Source: Thalassovita aquimarina (GTDB lineage: Bacteria > Pseudomonadota > Alphaproteobacteria > Rhodobacterales > Rhodobacteraceae). From it: DNA of 64,000 nucleotides. A program made the position numbers and the translations under genes. The notes beneath the pieces are model-generated. The model searched no databases. It worked only from the letters and a program-made list of their open reading frames with translations, and was not told where the DNA came from. Location of the stretch: NCBI RefSeq assembly GCF_018219815.1, contig NZ_JADMKU010000005.1:219674-283673 (forward strand). Reading direction: 5' to 3'. Positions 42,602 to 51,675 of the stretch are shown one piece after another; within the stretch, counting starts at the first letter, position 1, and each line of letters starts with the position of its first letter.

Positions 42602-43525
42602 ATGTCCCGTTTCTTTGCCCTTTTTGCCTGCCTGTTCGCATTTGTCGCCAACGCCGCACAGGCCGAACAGGTGATGCAGGTCACCCCCATCGCACCGGGC
42701 ACCTATGCGCTGGTCGGCCCCACCGTGCAGCGCAATCCAGAAAACCTCGGCAACAATTCCACCCACGGGCTGATCGTCACCGACGACGGCGCGGTGCTGA
42801 TCGATGCGGGCGGCAGTTACAAGGGCGCGCAGATGCTGCACGAACTAATCAAGGGGCTGACCGAACAGCCGGTGCGATATGTCATCAATACCGGCGGGCA
42901 GGACCACCGCTGGATCGGCAACAGCTACTGGAAGGAACAGGGCGCCAGCATCGTCGCCTCCGCCGATGCGGTCGCGGATCAGCAGAACCGCGCCTCGATG
43001 CAGCAGACCATCCTGACGGCCCTGATCGGGGCGGATATGCTGCAAGGCACCACCCCGGCCTATGCCGACATCACGTTCGAGGACAGCTACGAACTGACCC
43101 TCGGCGGCGTGACGCTGCAACTCTCCCACCCGGTGGCGGCCCACACACCGGGCGACACATTCGTCTGGCACCCGGCGACTGAGACCGTGTTCACCGGCGA
43201 TATCGTCTATGTCGGCCGGATTTTGGGTGTCATGGAATTTTCCACCGGTGCCACCTGGCTCGACGCCTTCGATGCGATGGCAGCGCTGCAACCCGCCCAC
43301 GTGGTGCCTGGTCACGGGCCGGTGACCGACCTTGCCACCGCCACCCGTGACACCCGCGACTACCTCGCCAACCTGCGCGAAATGATCGGCGCGCATATCG
43401 AAAACGGCGGCGATATCATCACTGCGGTCGATGTCGATCAGTCGGCCTTTGCCTACCTGGACAATTTCGAAACTCTGGCCAAGCGCAATGCGCAGGAAAT
43501 GTTCAGCCAGATGGAATGGGAGTGA
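42602..43525 (+). CDS. Exported MBL-fold protein with an altered metal motif
   Basis: A 307-residue metallo-beta-lactamase fold protein with a signal sequence (MSRFFALFACLFAFVANAAQA). The usual HxHxDH metal motif is replaced by NTGGQDHRWIGN (about 99-110), keeping only the DH pair; the later sites HTPGDTFVW, FTGDIVYV and PGHGPV are normal. It may bind one metal ion or none at the first site. It resembles periplasmic MBL proteins near quinoprotein dehydrogenases, but no such partner is here. AGGAGG precedes the ATG. It overlaps the convergent phosphatase gene by 23 bases. Confidence 0.85.
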   Translation: MSRFFALFACLFAFVANAAQAEQVMQVTPIAPGTYALVGPTVQRNPENLGNNSTHGLIVTDDGAVLIDAGGSYKGAQMLHELIKGLTEQPVRYVINTGGQDHRWIGNSYWKEQGASIVASADAVADQQNRASMQQTILTALIGADMLQGTTPAYADITFEDSYELTLGGVTLQLSHPVAAHTPGDTFVWHPATETVFTGDIVYVGRILGVMEFSTGATWLDAFDAMAALQPAHVVPGHGPVTDLATATRDTRDYLANLREMIGAHIENGGDIITAVDVDQSAFAYLDNFETLAKRNAQEMFSQMEWE

Positions 43526-43997
43526 CCGCCCAGTCCAGCTGCGCCTGAGTTTCAACCGCGCAGGGCCGCGCCGCGCGTAACCGGCGCAGCGCCGCCCGCG
43601 GCACTTCGCCGGCCTCGATCATCAAGCGCAACGCCACCATGCCGGACCGGCCGCACCCGCCCATGCAGTGGATCACCACGCGACCGCCCCCGTTCAGCGC
43701 CGCCAGCGCGGCACGGCTGATATCGGGCCAATGCTGTTCAAAATCGCCGTCCGGGACACCGAAATCGGGCACCGGCAGATGCGCCCACCGACAGCCGGAT
43801 TCGATCATGTCGGTGCCTAAACGGTCCGCGCCTTCCGCCACCAGCTCGGCCAGCGTGGCCAGCGTAATTACAAGCGATGGCGTCCATTCGCGCAGGAGTT
43901 CCAGATCCTCCGCATAGCCGCCGCCGCGCCCCGGCATCGGACAGATCGCCAATATCCCGTTCCCCACCGTAAGCGCGTTCAGAACCAGATTGGACAT
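43503..43997 (-). CDS. Dual-specificity/tyrosine phosphatase-like protein
   Basis: A 164-residue phosphatase with the catalytic loop IHCMGGCGRSG (the CX5R site) near residue 115, an upstream general-acid region HLPVPDFGVPD near residue 80, and an N-terminal ILAICPMPGRGGGYAEDLELL segment. The length and the protein-tyrosine phosphatase core fit a small cytoplasmic phosphatase. The substrate is unknown. The ATG at 43997 has an AAGGCGGG site; a frame to 44051 exists without homology. It is convergent with the MBL gene and divergent from dnaX across a 352-base region. Confidence 0.85.
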   Translation of the reverse strand: MSNLVLNALTVGNGILAICPMPGRGGGYAEDLELLREWTPSLVITLATLAELVAEGADRLGTDMIESGCRWAHLPVPDFGVPDGDFEQHWPDISRAALAALNGGGRVVIHCMGGCGRSGMVALRLMIEAGEVPRAALRRLRAARPCAVETQAQLDWAVTPIPSG

Positions 43998-44071
43998 ATT
44001 CCCGCCTTTCCCTCTGCCCGACAGCGGCCTTTCGCCCCGCCGAAGCCGCAACGCTAGCTCGCGCCGCGCCC

Positions 44072-44093
44072 TTCAATCACCCTCATGATTGAA
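44072..44093. promoter_or_regulatory. 22-bp inverted repeat between the phosphatase gene and dnaX
   Basis: TTCAATCA (44072-44079) and TGATTGAA (44086-44093) are perfect inverted copies with a 6-base centre, a shape typical of a dimeric regulator's operator. It lies 75 bases upstream of the phosphatase start and about 257 bases before dnaX. The remaining part of the 352-base gap contains TAATAT and TTGACA-like boxes but no clear gene. Confidence 0.4.
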
Positions 44094-44349
44094 ATCCCGT
44101 GTAATATATCTCATTAACCTATGCCGCCGCAGCTTAACCGCAGGTTTCACAGCTGCACATGAAAATCGCACCGATCCCATCAAACCCGTATCGCGCCCGG
44201 GACAAAGATCGCACATTGCTACTTTTGACAGCCAAACCCCGGCACGAATGCGCATGGCCCGCGCGCAGAGGGCCTACCCGCACCTATCCGGTGGACGGGC
44301 CGCGCCTCAGGTCTTACCTTGGCCGGGTATCCGAATCCGAAGGCAGATC

Positions 44350-46113
44350 ATGAGCGACACACCGACCCAAGGCTACCAGGTTCTGGCACGCAAATACCGC
44401 CCTGAAACCTTTGCCGACCTGGTCGGGCAGGATGCGATGGTGCGCACGCTCCGCAACGCGTTCGAAGCCAACCGCATCGCCCAGGCCTTCATCATGACCG
44501 GCATCCGCGGCACCGGCAAAACCACCACCGCGCGGATCATCGCCAAGGGAATGAACTGCATCGGGCCGGACGGCAATGGCGGGCCGACGATCGAACCCTG
44601 CGGCGAATGCGAACATTGCCGCGCGATCATGGAAGGCCGCCATGTCGACGTGATGGAAATGGACGCCGCATCGCGCACCGGCGTCGGCGACATCCGCGAA
44701 ATCATCGAAAGCGTGCATTACCGCGCGGCGTCGGCGCGCTACAAGATCTACATCATCGACGAGGTTCATATGCTGTCGACCAGCGCGTTCAACGCGCTGC
44801 TGAAGACGCTGGAAGAACCCCCCGCCCATGTGAAATTCATCTTCGCCACCACCGAAATCCGCAAGGTCCCGGTGACGGTTCTGTCGCGCTGCCAGCGCTT
44901 CGACCTGCGCCGGATCGAGCCCGAGGTGATGATCGCCATGCTGCGCCGGATCGCCGACGCGGAACAGGCGCAGATCAGCGACGACGCGCTGGCGCTGATC
45001 ACGCGGGCCGCCGAAGGATCGGCGCGCGACGCCACTTCGCTGCTGGACCAGGCGATCAGCCACGGCGCCGGGGAAACCAGTGCCGATCAGGTCCGTGCCA
45101 TGCTGGGGCTGGCCGACCGCGGCCGGGTGCTGGACCTTTACGCCCTGATCATGAAGGGCGACGCGGGCGGCGCGCTGGCCGAAATCAGTGCGCAATATGC
45201 CGACGGCGCCGACCCGATGGCGGTGCTGCGCGACCTGGCGGAAATCACCCATTGGATATCGGTGGTGAAAATCACCCCCGAAGCGGTCGACGATCCCACC
45301 GTCAGCCCCGATGAACGCGCCCGCGGACAGGCCATGGCCGAGGCGCTGCCGATGCGGGTAATGACCCGGATGTGGCAGATGCTGCTGAAGGCGCTGGACG
45401 AAGTTGCCAGCGCCCCCAACGCGATGATGGCCGCCGAAATGGCGATCATCCGGCTGACCCATGTGGCCGACCTGCCGAGCCCGGAAGAACTGGTGCGCAA
45501 GCTGCAGGACACGCCGCCGCCCCCACCAGGCCCCGGCGGCGGCATCGCCATGCAGGGCGCGCCAGCGGCGGGTGGTGGCGGAGCCTCGGCTTACGCGTCG
45601 GCCCCGACGGGCGGCGGCGGCGCATCGCAACAGGGCGGCCCTCAGGCGGCGCTGGCGCAGGATGCCGAACAGGCGCTGGCGCGCTATCCCACCTTCGAAC
45701 ACGTGGTCGAACTGATCCGCACTCATCGCGATATGCAACTGCTTGTGCAGGTGGAAACCGGGCTGCGGCTTGCCGCCTATCAACCCGGCCGGATCGAATT
45801 CGTCCCAACGCCAGACGCCCCGCGCGACCTGGCGCAACGGCTGGGCAGCGCCTTGCAGCGCTGGACCGGCAACCGCTGGGCCGTCACCGTGGTCAACGAA
45901 GGCGGCGGCGAAACCATCGACGAGAAGCGCAACGCCAAGGAAAACGCCCTGCGCGCCGAGGCCGAAGCCCACCCGATGGTACAGGCGGTGCTGACGGCCT
46001 TCCCCCAGGCGAAGATCACCAAGATCCGCACCCAGGAAGAACTGGCCGCCAAGGCGCAGGCCGACGCGCTGCAGGAAGTCGAGGACGAATGGGATCCGTT
46101 CGAGGAAGACTAG
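44350..46113 (+). CDS. dnaX: DNA polymerase III subunits gamma/tau
   Basis: A 587-residue clamp-loader ATPase. The Walker A motif is GIRGTGKTTTAR (about 46-57), the zinc module is CIGPDGN..CGECEHC, Walker B IIDEVHML and the sensor-1/arginine finger region LSRCQRFDLRR. Domain III follows, then a Pro- and Gly-rich linker (about 390-430) and the tau region that contacts polymerase and helicase. The ATG at 44350 starts at the conserved GYQVLARKYRPETF. The gene heads dnaX-ybaB-recR, a very common order. Confidence 0.97.
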   Translation: MSDTPTQGYQVLARKYRPETFADLVGQDAMVRTLRNAFEANRIAQAFIMTGIRGTGKTTTARIIAKGMNCIGPDGNGGPTIEPCGECEHCRAIMEGRHVDVMEMDAASRTGVGDIREIIESVHYRAASARYKIYIIDEVHMLSTSAFNALLKTLEEPPAHVKFIFATTEIRKVPVTVLSRCQRFDLRRIEPEVMIAMLRRIADAEQAQISDDALALITRAAEGSARDATSLLDQAISHGAGETSADQVRAMLGLADRGRVLDLYALIMKGDAGGALAEISAQYADGADPMAVLRDLAEITHWISVVKITPEAVDDPTVSPDERARGQAMAEALPMRVMTRMWQMLLKALDEVASAPNAMMAAEMAIIRLTHVADLPSPEELVRKLQDTPPPPPGPGGGIAMQGAPAAGGGGASAYASAPTGGGGASQQGGPQAALAQDAEQALARYPTFEHVVELIRTHRDMQLLVQVETGLRLAAYQPGRIEFVPTPDAPRDLAQRLGSALQRWTGNRWAVTVVNEGGGETIDEKRNAKENALRAEAEAHPMVQAVLTAFPQAKITKIRTQEELAAKAQADALQEVEDEWDPFEED

Positions 46114-46182
46114 CCCGATCCCTTGCCGCAGTGCGGCACGAAACATATCTAGAACGCAACAGCGACAGACAGGAGAATCCCC

Positions 46183-46527
46183 ATGCTGAAAGGTCTCGGC
46201 GGTCTTGGCGACATGGCCAAGATGATGAAGAAAGCCCAGGAAATGCAGGGCAAGATGGCCGAAATGCAAGAACAGCTGGAAACCATGACCGTGACCGGCG
46301 AATCCGGCGCGGGCCTGGTCAAGGCGACCGCCACCGCCAAGGGCGTGCTGACCGGGCTGGACATCGACCCGTCGATCTTCAACCCCGACGAAAAGGAAGT
46401 GGTCGAGGACCTGATCCTCGCCGCGATCAAGGACGCCCAGCAGAAAGCCAGCGACAAGGCGCAGGAAGAAATGTCTAAGCTGACCGAAGGCATGGGCCTG
46501 CCGGCGGACATGAAACTGCCGTTCTGA
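46183..46527 (+). CDS. ybaB: Nucleoid-associated protein YbaB/EbfC
   Basis: A 114-residue YbaB/EbfC, a small dimeric DNA-binding protein. The helical start LKGLGGLGDMAKMMKKAQEM, the beta strands with GLVKATATAKGVLTGLDID and the final helix EEMSKLTEGM are typical. It lies between dnaX and recR, the usual position, and has an AGGAG site upstream. A hairpin follows it before recR. Confidence 0.95.
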   Translation: MLKGLGGLGDMAKMMKKAQEMQGKMAEMQEQLETMTVTGESGAGLVKATATAKGVLTGLDIDPSIFNPDEKEVVEDLILAAIKDAQQKASDKAQEEMSKLTEGMGLPADMKLPF

Positions 46528-46556
46528 TCGGCTTGTTCCGTTTCAAGATGACGCCC

Positions 46557-46588
46557 GCCGGAGGCCGCGCACAGATGCGGCCTCCGGC
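46557..46588 (+). terminator. GC-rich hairpin between ybaB and recR
   Basis: GCCGGAGGCCGC (46557-46568) pairs perfectly with GCGGCCTCCGGC (46577-46588), a 12-bp stem with 8-base loop. There is no following T-run, so it may attenuate rather than fully terminate transcription into recR. Confidence 0.5.
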
Positions 46589-46634
46589 ACTTCACCCCCT
46601 ACCCAAAGCCGCTCAACCACACTAGATTGCGGGT

Positions 46635-47234
46635 ATGAGCGAACACTCCTCCCAAGATATCGACGCGCTGATCGAAATGATGGCCAAGCTGCCCGGGCTT
46701 GGGCCCCGTTCGGCGCGACGCGCGGTGCTGCACATGATCCGCAAGCGGGCGCTGTTGCTGACACCGCTGGCCGACCTGATGCAATCGGTCGCCGTCTCGG
46801 CGCGCGAATGCCTCAATTGCGGCAATATCGGCACCTCGGATATCTGCGACATCTGCGCCAGCGAAAAGCGCGCCATCGGCATCCTGTGCGTGGTGGAGGA
46901 CGTCGCCGACCTCTGGGCGATGGAACGCGCCGGCGTGTTCAAGGGGCGTTACCACGTGCTGGGCGGCACCCTGTCGGCGCTCGATTCCGTCGGCCCGGAC
47001 CAATTGCGCATTCCGAAACTGATCGACCGGGTCGCCTCGGAAGGGATCAGCGAAGTGATCCTGGCGCTCAACGCCACCGTCGACGGTCAGACCACCGCGC
47101 ATTACATCGCCGACCAGCTCGAAGGCCGGGTGCAGCTGACCTCGCTGGCGCAGGGCGTTCCGATTGGGGGAGAATTGGACTACCTCGACGAGGGTACGAT
47201 CACCGCGGCACTGAACGCGCGCAAACAGATCTGA
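46635..47234 (+). CDS. recR: Recombination mediator RecR
   Basis: A 199-residue RecR, which helps load RecA at gaps with RecO/RecF. It has the helix-hairpin-helix ([17 protein letters not shown]), the zinc finger [16 protein letters not shown] (about 57-72), the Toprim region with [17 protein letters not shown] and a carboxy-terminal Walker-like end. The length is typical. It is the last gene of the dnaX-ybaB-recR set and is convergent with the phosphoesterase gene. Confidence 0.97.
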   Translation: MSEHSSQDIDALIEMMAKLPGLGPRSARRAVLHMIRKRALLLTPLADLMQSVAVSARECLNCGNIGTSDICDICASEKRAIGILCVVEDVADLWAMERAGVFKGRYHVLGGTLSALDSVGPDQLRIPKLIDRVASEGISEVILALNATVDGQTTAHYIADQLEGRVQLTSLAQGVPIGGELDYLDEGTITAALNARKQI

Positions 47235-47238
47235 TCCG

Positions 47239-47982
47239 TCAGGCCAGCCCCCGTTCGACAGCGCTGGTCCGGTCTTCGCGACCGTGCCCGCGCGCCAGCG
47301 ACGCCATGCGCGTGCTGTCATAAGGCACCAGCCGCAGATCGACCCGCCAGCCGTCCCCGCCGTGTTCCAGCACCGCATAGGAAGCGTGCGCGCCCCCCGC
47401 TTTCACCTTGTCCGGCAGCGGAATGCCGTCTTTGTAGTCCGGGCAGCCGACGCTGCCTGGATTGACCAGCAGGCGCCCGCAGCTCATCTGCGTCACCCGC
47501 GGCAGGTGCGAGTGACCGCACAGAAACAGTTTGTGCGGCAGATTATCGGCAATATCTTCGATCTGATCCTGTTCCTTCAGGGTCACGCGGCCATCCTGAT
47601 CCATCGTTTCCGCCCAAAAGTCGTTGTCGTCATAAGGCGTACCGTGACAGGCCAGCAGATCCTCGCCAAGCGACAGGAACGGCGACATCCCTTCGAGCCA
47701 ATGCATCGCCGAATCGGGAAGCTGATCAAAGGCGATCCGGTCCGACACGCCCATATTTCCCGGCGCTTCCGAGATCAGGTACCTGTCGTGATTTCCGCGA
47801 ATGGCGCGCATCGGGCGGTCGGACAGAATGCGCGCCGTGCCTTCGGCATCAAGCGGGCCGCTGAAATAATCACCAAGACCGATTATTTCGGACACGCCCA
47901 GCATGTCGATATCGGCCAGAACGGCGCTTAGTGCGTCGGCATTTCCATGAATATCCGCAATGGCGGCAAAGCGTTCGATCAT
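47239..47982 (-). CDS. Metallophosphoesterase, YfcE/calcineurin-like
   Basis: A 247-residue phosphoesterase with the metal motifs ADIHGNADAL near residue 10, GLGDYFSGP near residue 35, IRGNHDRYL near residue 62, LACHGTPYDD and CGHSHLPR, and NPGSVGCPDY toward the end. The order matches the calcineurin-like family. Physiological substrate unknown. It is convergent with recR (four bases apart) and separated by a 120-base gap from the decarboxylase gene. Confidence 0.88.
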   Translation of the reverse strand: MIERFAAIADIHGNADALSAVLADIDMLGVSEIIGLGDYFSGPLDAEGTARILSDRPMRAIRGNHDRYLISEAPGNMGVSDRIAFDQLPDSAMHWLEGMSPFLSLGEDLLACHGTPYDDNDFWAETMDQDGRVTLKEQDQIEDIADNLPHKLFLCGHSHLPRVTQMSCGRLLVNPGSVGCPDYKDGIPLPDKVKAGGAHASYAVLEHGGDGWRVDLRLVPYDSTRMASLARGHGREDRTSAVERGLA

Positions 47983-48101
47983 ACAACTAAAGCAATGTCA
48001 GACGAAAATAATTGCCCTCATTGAGAGCAGACCGAACGACAAAGTGCAATAGAAGACAGCCCTTGCCCTGACGAATTTTCATCGCGGGCAAGGGCCCCGG
48101 A

Positions 48102-49274
48102 TCAGATCACCACCACGTCGAGCGGCGGAAAGCCATTGAACCCGACCGAGGAATAGCTCGACGTATAGGCGCCGCAGCTGCGGATCATCACCCGATCGCC
48201 GGCACGCAGCCCAACGGGCAGTTGCACCGGGCGGTTTTCATACAGAACGTCGGCGCTGTCGCAGGACGGCCCGGCCAGAATGCAGGGCGCATGGTCTTCG
48301 TGATCGCGGTCGGTCACGAACTGGTAACGGATCGCTTCGTCCATGGTTTCGGCCAAACCCGAAAACTTGCCGATATCCAGATAGACCCAGCGGTGCAGGT
48401 CATCGTCGGATTTCTTCGACACCAGCAGAACCTCGGCCGCGATCATACCCGCCTCGGCCACCATGCCCCGGCCCGGTTCGGCCATCACGCGCTCGGCGCC
48501 TTCGAACCGCGCTTCGACCATGTCCATCACCTTCGCCGTGTAAACCGACACCGGCTCGATCGCGTCGCCGTAAAAGGCCGGGAAACCGCCGCCGATATTG
48601 ATCAGCGTCAGTGGGAAACCGTTCGCCCGCGCCTGTACCCAGACGGCGGCAACCTGATCCAGCGTGTCGCGCCACATCCCCGCCTCGCGGGTCTGGCTGC
48701 CGACGTGGAAGGACAGGCCGACCGGGGTCAGCCCCAGTTCCATCGCCCGAGCCATCAGCGCCTCGGCCATTTCCGGCGCGCAGCCGAATTTGCGGCTCAG
48801 CGGCCAATCGGCGCCGGTCGCACCCACCAGCAGGCGGATATAGACCTGCGCGCCGGGCGCGTTTTCGGCGATCTTTTCCAGCTCTTCTTCGGCATCGGCG
48901 GCGAACAGGGTGATGCCGGCCTGATGCGCGAAAGCGATATCCGAGGCGCGTTTCACGGTATTGCCGAAGGAAATGGTTTCGGGATGCGCACCAAGGCTCA
49001 GGCACAGTTCGATTTCACCACGCGAAGCAGCGTCGAAATGCGATCCCTCGCTCAGCAGAACCTCCAGAACCTCACGCGCCGGGTTTGCCTTGACCGCGTA
49101 ATGGATATCGGCCCGGCCCAGGCCGGACTTCAGCGCGCGATATTGCTGCGCCACGGCTTCGCGGTCCAGAACCAGCGTCGGCCGGTCGAACGCGGCCGAA
49201 CGGATGAAGGTTTCGATACGGGTGTCGGAACGTACGGCATCGCCGCACGCGAAAGGTGCTACGTAGGCGTTCAT
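48102..49274 (-). CDS. PLP-dependent ornithine/lysine-type decarboxylase
   Basis: A 390-residue fold-type III PLP decarboxylase of the ornithine decarboxylase group. The PLP Lys is in IHYAVKANP near residue 54, the barrel has LSFHVGSQTREAGMW and INIGGGFPAFYGD, and the catalytic Cys is in AGPSCDSADVLYE near residue 350. It would produce putrescine or cadaverine for polyamines. The start is the ATG at 49274, with GGAG six bases upstream; a second ATG lies two codons earlier. A probable promoter and folded leader precede it. It is a single-gene unit. Confidence 0.9.
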   Translation of the reverse strand: MNAYVAPFACGDAVRSDTRIETFIRSAAFDRPTLVLDREAVAQQYRALKSGLGRADIHYAVKANPAREVLEVLLSEGSHFDAASRGEIELCLSLGAHPETISFGNTVKRASDIAFAHQAGITLFAADAEEELEKIAENAPGAQVYIRLLVGATGADWPLSRKFGCAPEMAEALMARAMELGLTPVGLSFHVGSQTREAGMWRDTLDQVAAVWVQARANGFPLTLINIGGGFPAFYGDAIEPVSVYTAKVMDMVEARFEGAERVMAEPGRGMVAEAGMIAAEVLLVSKKSDDDLHRWVYLDIGKFSGLAETMDEAIRYQFVTDRDHEDHAPCILAGPSCDSADVLYENRPVQLPVGLRAGDRVMIRSCGAYTSSYSSVGFNGFPPLDVVVI

Positions 49275-49401
49275 GGTCATCTCCAATAGACCCGGCCATA
49301 TATGACCGCTCACTTCCAAGGGAGACGTTACCGTCGCTACGTAAACACAGGCCCGGGTTAGGACCGCGGCCAGGCCAGAGGCGCGTGCGTTGGCGTCTTG
49401 G
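49275..49401 (-). ncRNA. Probable structured leader of the decarboxylase gene (speF-like)
   Basis: From a predicted start near 49401 the transcript would begin UUCCAAG (49403-49397), which can pair with CUUGGAA (49320-49314), enclosing about 75 bases and leaving a GAG site and AUG outside. Alphaproteobacteria are known to carry a speF RNA element upstream of ornithine decarboxylases; position and gene agree, but I cannot verify the family's conserved core here. The rest of the 345-base gap holds no gene that I can see. Confidence 0.45.
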
Positions 49402-49407
49402 AACGGG

Positions 49408-49436
49408 CATTTAGGGCCTTGCCCGGCACCGATCAA
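49408..49436 (-). promoter_or_regulatory. Promoter of the decarboxylase gene
   Basis: On the minus strand TTGATC (49431-49436) and TAAATG (49408-49413) are separated by exactly 17 bases, giving a start near 49401 and a leader of about 127 bases. Confidence 0.5.
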
Positions 49437-49619
49437 GATAATTTTTCGGGCGGCGGAAAAATATTTTCGACCCGGTTTCCATCGCCTTTTTATGATCAAA
49501 ATGGGCCGGAATACGCAGGTAGGGCACCGCTGCCCCGGCCCCGCCAAGATACCGTATTCAAAGAAAAATAAGGGCGAAGAACCGCGCCATCCCTGTGCCG
49601 GGACCGGGTTTCGATCAAA

Positions 49620-50753
49620 TCAACCCCGAACCGCCCAGTCCGGCAAATCACGCCTCAAAGCAACATCCGCCCCCAGTCGGCCCAGTTCATCGGAGCATTT
49701 GGCGCCCTTGCCACAGCCCGCCGTCGCCACCGAGATTCTCGCGCTTTGCCGCCGGATCAGCGCCCGGCCGTCCCGGCTGTAGCTCGTCACGCAGGGCGCG
49801 ATCCGGGTCGACAAGCTGCGCAGCCCTGGCATCCGCGCCCTTATGCTGTCTTCCAGAAACGCCCCGACCTGCGCATCGCCCCCGGCCCGGAACCAGGCCC
49901 GGATATCGGCATCTCCGTCCAACAGCCTGTCCTGCGGATCACCGCCGATTTTCAGGTAGACCTTGCCGTCGGGATAGCGGATCGGCGGCAGCAGATAGGG
50001 ATCTTCGCCATCAGGCCCCAGCCAGATCAGTGGCGGCATCCCGGTCAGCCGCGCCTGTTCCTCCGCATCCACTTCCAGCAGCAGCACGGTGCGGGCATAG
50101 ACCCGCAGGTCCAGCGGCTCGGGCAACACCATGTTGCTGAAGCCCCCGGCGGCGACCAGAACCTGATCCGACGCGACCTCGCCCTGCGATGTCCGCAGGA
50201 CAACGCCCGAGGGCGTCTCGTCCAGCCCGGTCACCACCGCCTCGACGATCCGCGCCCCGGCTTTTTCAGCGGCGATCCCCTGCGCCCGCGCCAGCGCGCG
50301 CGGATTGATATGCCCCGCCCCGCGCTGCTCGAACAGCGCCAGTGTGCCATCGGGGAAGGCGAAATAGGGGAACCGCCCCGCCAGGTCCTGCCCGCGATAG
50401 GGCTCACAGGCGATCCCGTCCCGCGCGGCGCCTGTCGCCACGTCCGAAATCGGGCCGGAGCCTTCGGGCCCGGCCATGATCAGCCCGGTTTCATGAAACA
50501 GCCGCCCGCCGCTTTCCGCTTCGATCTCGGCGTAGCGGGCGATGCTTTCGCGGCTGGCACGGCTCCAGAACGGCGACGGGTCGAGCGAACGGGTGATGCG
50601 GCCTTCGTCGTAGTGGCTGGCGAATACGCCCTGGTGGCTTTGCCAGTCCACCGGTTCGGACGGGCCGATCAGGATCACGTCCTGCCCCTGTTTCGCCAAG
50701 TGGCGCGCCGCCGCGTTTCCGATCAATCCCCGCCCGACAACTGCGATGGTCAT
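49620..50753 (-). CDS. FAD-dependent oxidoreductase, DAO/sarcosine oxidase type
   Basis: A 377-residue flavoprotein of the D-amino-acid oxidase family. The dinucleotide-binding motif IAVVGRGLIGNAAARHLAKQ opens it; GAGHINPRALARA, VLVAAGGFSN and, near the end, ATAGCGKGAKCSDELGRL match the usual FAD-site pattern. It probably oxidises an amine or N-methyl amino acid, but the substrate cannot be told. It is monocistronic and has a start at 50753 that matches the motif directly. No partner genes flank it. Confidence 0.85.
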   Translation of the reverse strand: MTIAVVGRGLIGNAAARHLAKQGQDVILIGPSEPVDWQSHQGVFASHYDEGRITRSLDPSPFWSRASRESIARYAEIEAESGGRLFHETGLIMAGPEGSGPISDVATGAARDGIACEPYRGQDLAGRFPYFAFPDGTLALFEQRGAGHINPRALARAQGIAAEKAGARIVEAVVTGLDETPSGVVLRTSQGEVASDQVLVAAGGFSNMVLPEPLDLRVYARTVLLLEVDAEEQARLTGMPPLIWLGPDGEDPYLLPPIRYPDGKVYLKIGGDPQDRLLDGDADIRAWFRAGGDAQVGAFLEDSIRARMPGLRSLSTRIAPCVTSYSRDGRALIRRQSARISVATAGCGKGAKCSDELGRLGADVALRRDLPDWAVRG

Positions 50754-50876
50754 GCCCGTCCCTTTCCCGTTTCACCGCGCCCGAGACTGCGCAAGCGGAG
50801 GGGAAATGGGAACCCCCGCCGTTTCTTGCGCGCCAAAATACTCGAATGGCGAAGCGGTTCAGCCCATGAAACGCAA

Positions 50877-50904
50877 AAAGCCCGGGCACAACGGCCCGGG
50901 CTTT
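50877..50904 (-). terminator. Terminator of the TrcR gene
   Basis: AAAGCCCGGGC (50877-50887) and GCCCGGGCTTT (50894-50904) form an 11-bp stem with a 6-base loop; on the minus strand the hairpin is followed by TT and then GCGTTT. It lies 25 bases beyond the TrcR stop. Confidence 0.8.
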
Positions 50905-50928
50905 CCTATTTCACGACTTTGACAGCGT

Positions 50929-51675
50929 TCAGGGCTGTTCGTCTTCGTCATCCTTGCTGCCGGGCAGGTTGAAGAAGCTGTCGGCGTCGATGATTTCTTC
51001 TTCCTTCTCGTCCTCGTCGTCCTTGAGGCTGAAGGTTTCCAGACCCTCGATGGCCGAGGGGATCTTCGGCGCTTCGTCTTCCATCGCCAGCGACTGTTCG
51101 GTGCTGACCAGCTTGCGGCGTTCGTCGTCGCTCATCACTCCGCCTTCGGCTTCGCGCTTGGCCACGGCCTTCTGCACGGCGGCATCCAGTTCGGACTGCT
51201 TGCACAGGCCCAGGGCGACCGGATCAACCGGCTGGATGTTGGCGATGTTCCAGTGGGTCCGTTCGCGGATCGCCTGGATCGTCGGCTTGGTGGTGCCTAC
51301 CAGTTTCGAAATCTGGCCGTCGGACAGTTCCGGGTGGAACTTCACCAGCCACAGGATCGACGCCGGGCGGTCCTGCCGCTTGGACAGCGGCGTATAGCGC
51401 GGGCCGCGGCGTTTTTCCTCGCCCACGGCAGCCGCGTTGAACTTGAGCTTCAACTTGTAAAGCGGGTCCTTTTCCGCCTTGTCGATCTCGTCCTGGGTCA
51501 GCTGGTTGTTGGCGATCGGGTCAAAGCCCTTGACGCCCGTGGCCACGTCGCCATCGGCGATGCCCTGTATTTCCAATTCGTGCATGCCGACGAAATCGGC
51601 AATCTGCTTGAAACTGATGGTGGTGTTATCAATCAGCCAGACGGCGGTCGCCCTCGCCATGATCGGTTTGGCCAT
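50929..51675 (-). CDS. trcR: DUF1013 cell-cycle regulator, TrcR family
   Basis: A 248-residue DUF1013 protein, known in alphaproteobacteria as the cell cycle transcriptional regulator TrcR, which contacts RNA polymerase. The start AKPIMARATAVWLIDNTTISFKQIADFVGMHELEIQGIADG and the later helix-turn-helix-like SDGQISKLVGTTKPTIQAIRER are conserved features, and the tail is acidic (KDDEDEKEEEIIDADSFFNL). The gene is monocistronic, with its own terminator, and divergent from RNase T2 across 126 bases that must hold both promoters. Confidence 0.9.
   Translation of the reverse strand: MAKPIMARATAVWLIDNTTISFKQIADFVGMHELEIQGIADGDVATGVKGFDPIANNQLTQDEIDKAEKDPLYKLKLKFNAAAVGEEKRRGPRYTPLSKRQDRPASILWLVKFHPELSDGQISKLVGTTKPTIQAIRERTHWNIANIQPVDPVALGLCKQSELDAAVQKAVAKREAEGGVMSDDERRKLVSTEQSLAMEDEAPKIPSAIEGLETFSLKDDEDEKEEEIIDADSFFNLPGSKDDEDEQP

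Noticed and set aside
44089..44349. Extended amino terminus of DnaX from an upstream start
   Set aside because: Homology begins exactly at 44350 and the upstream frame has no conserved sequence.
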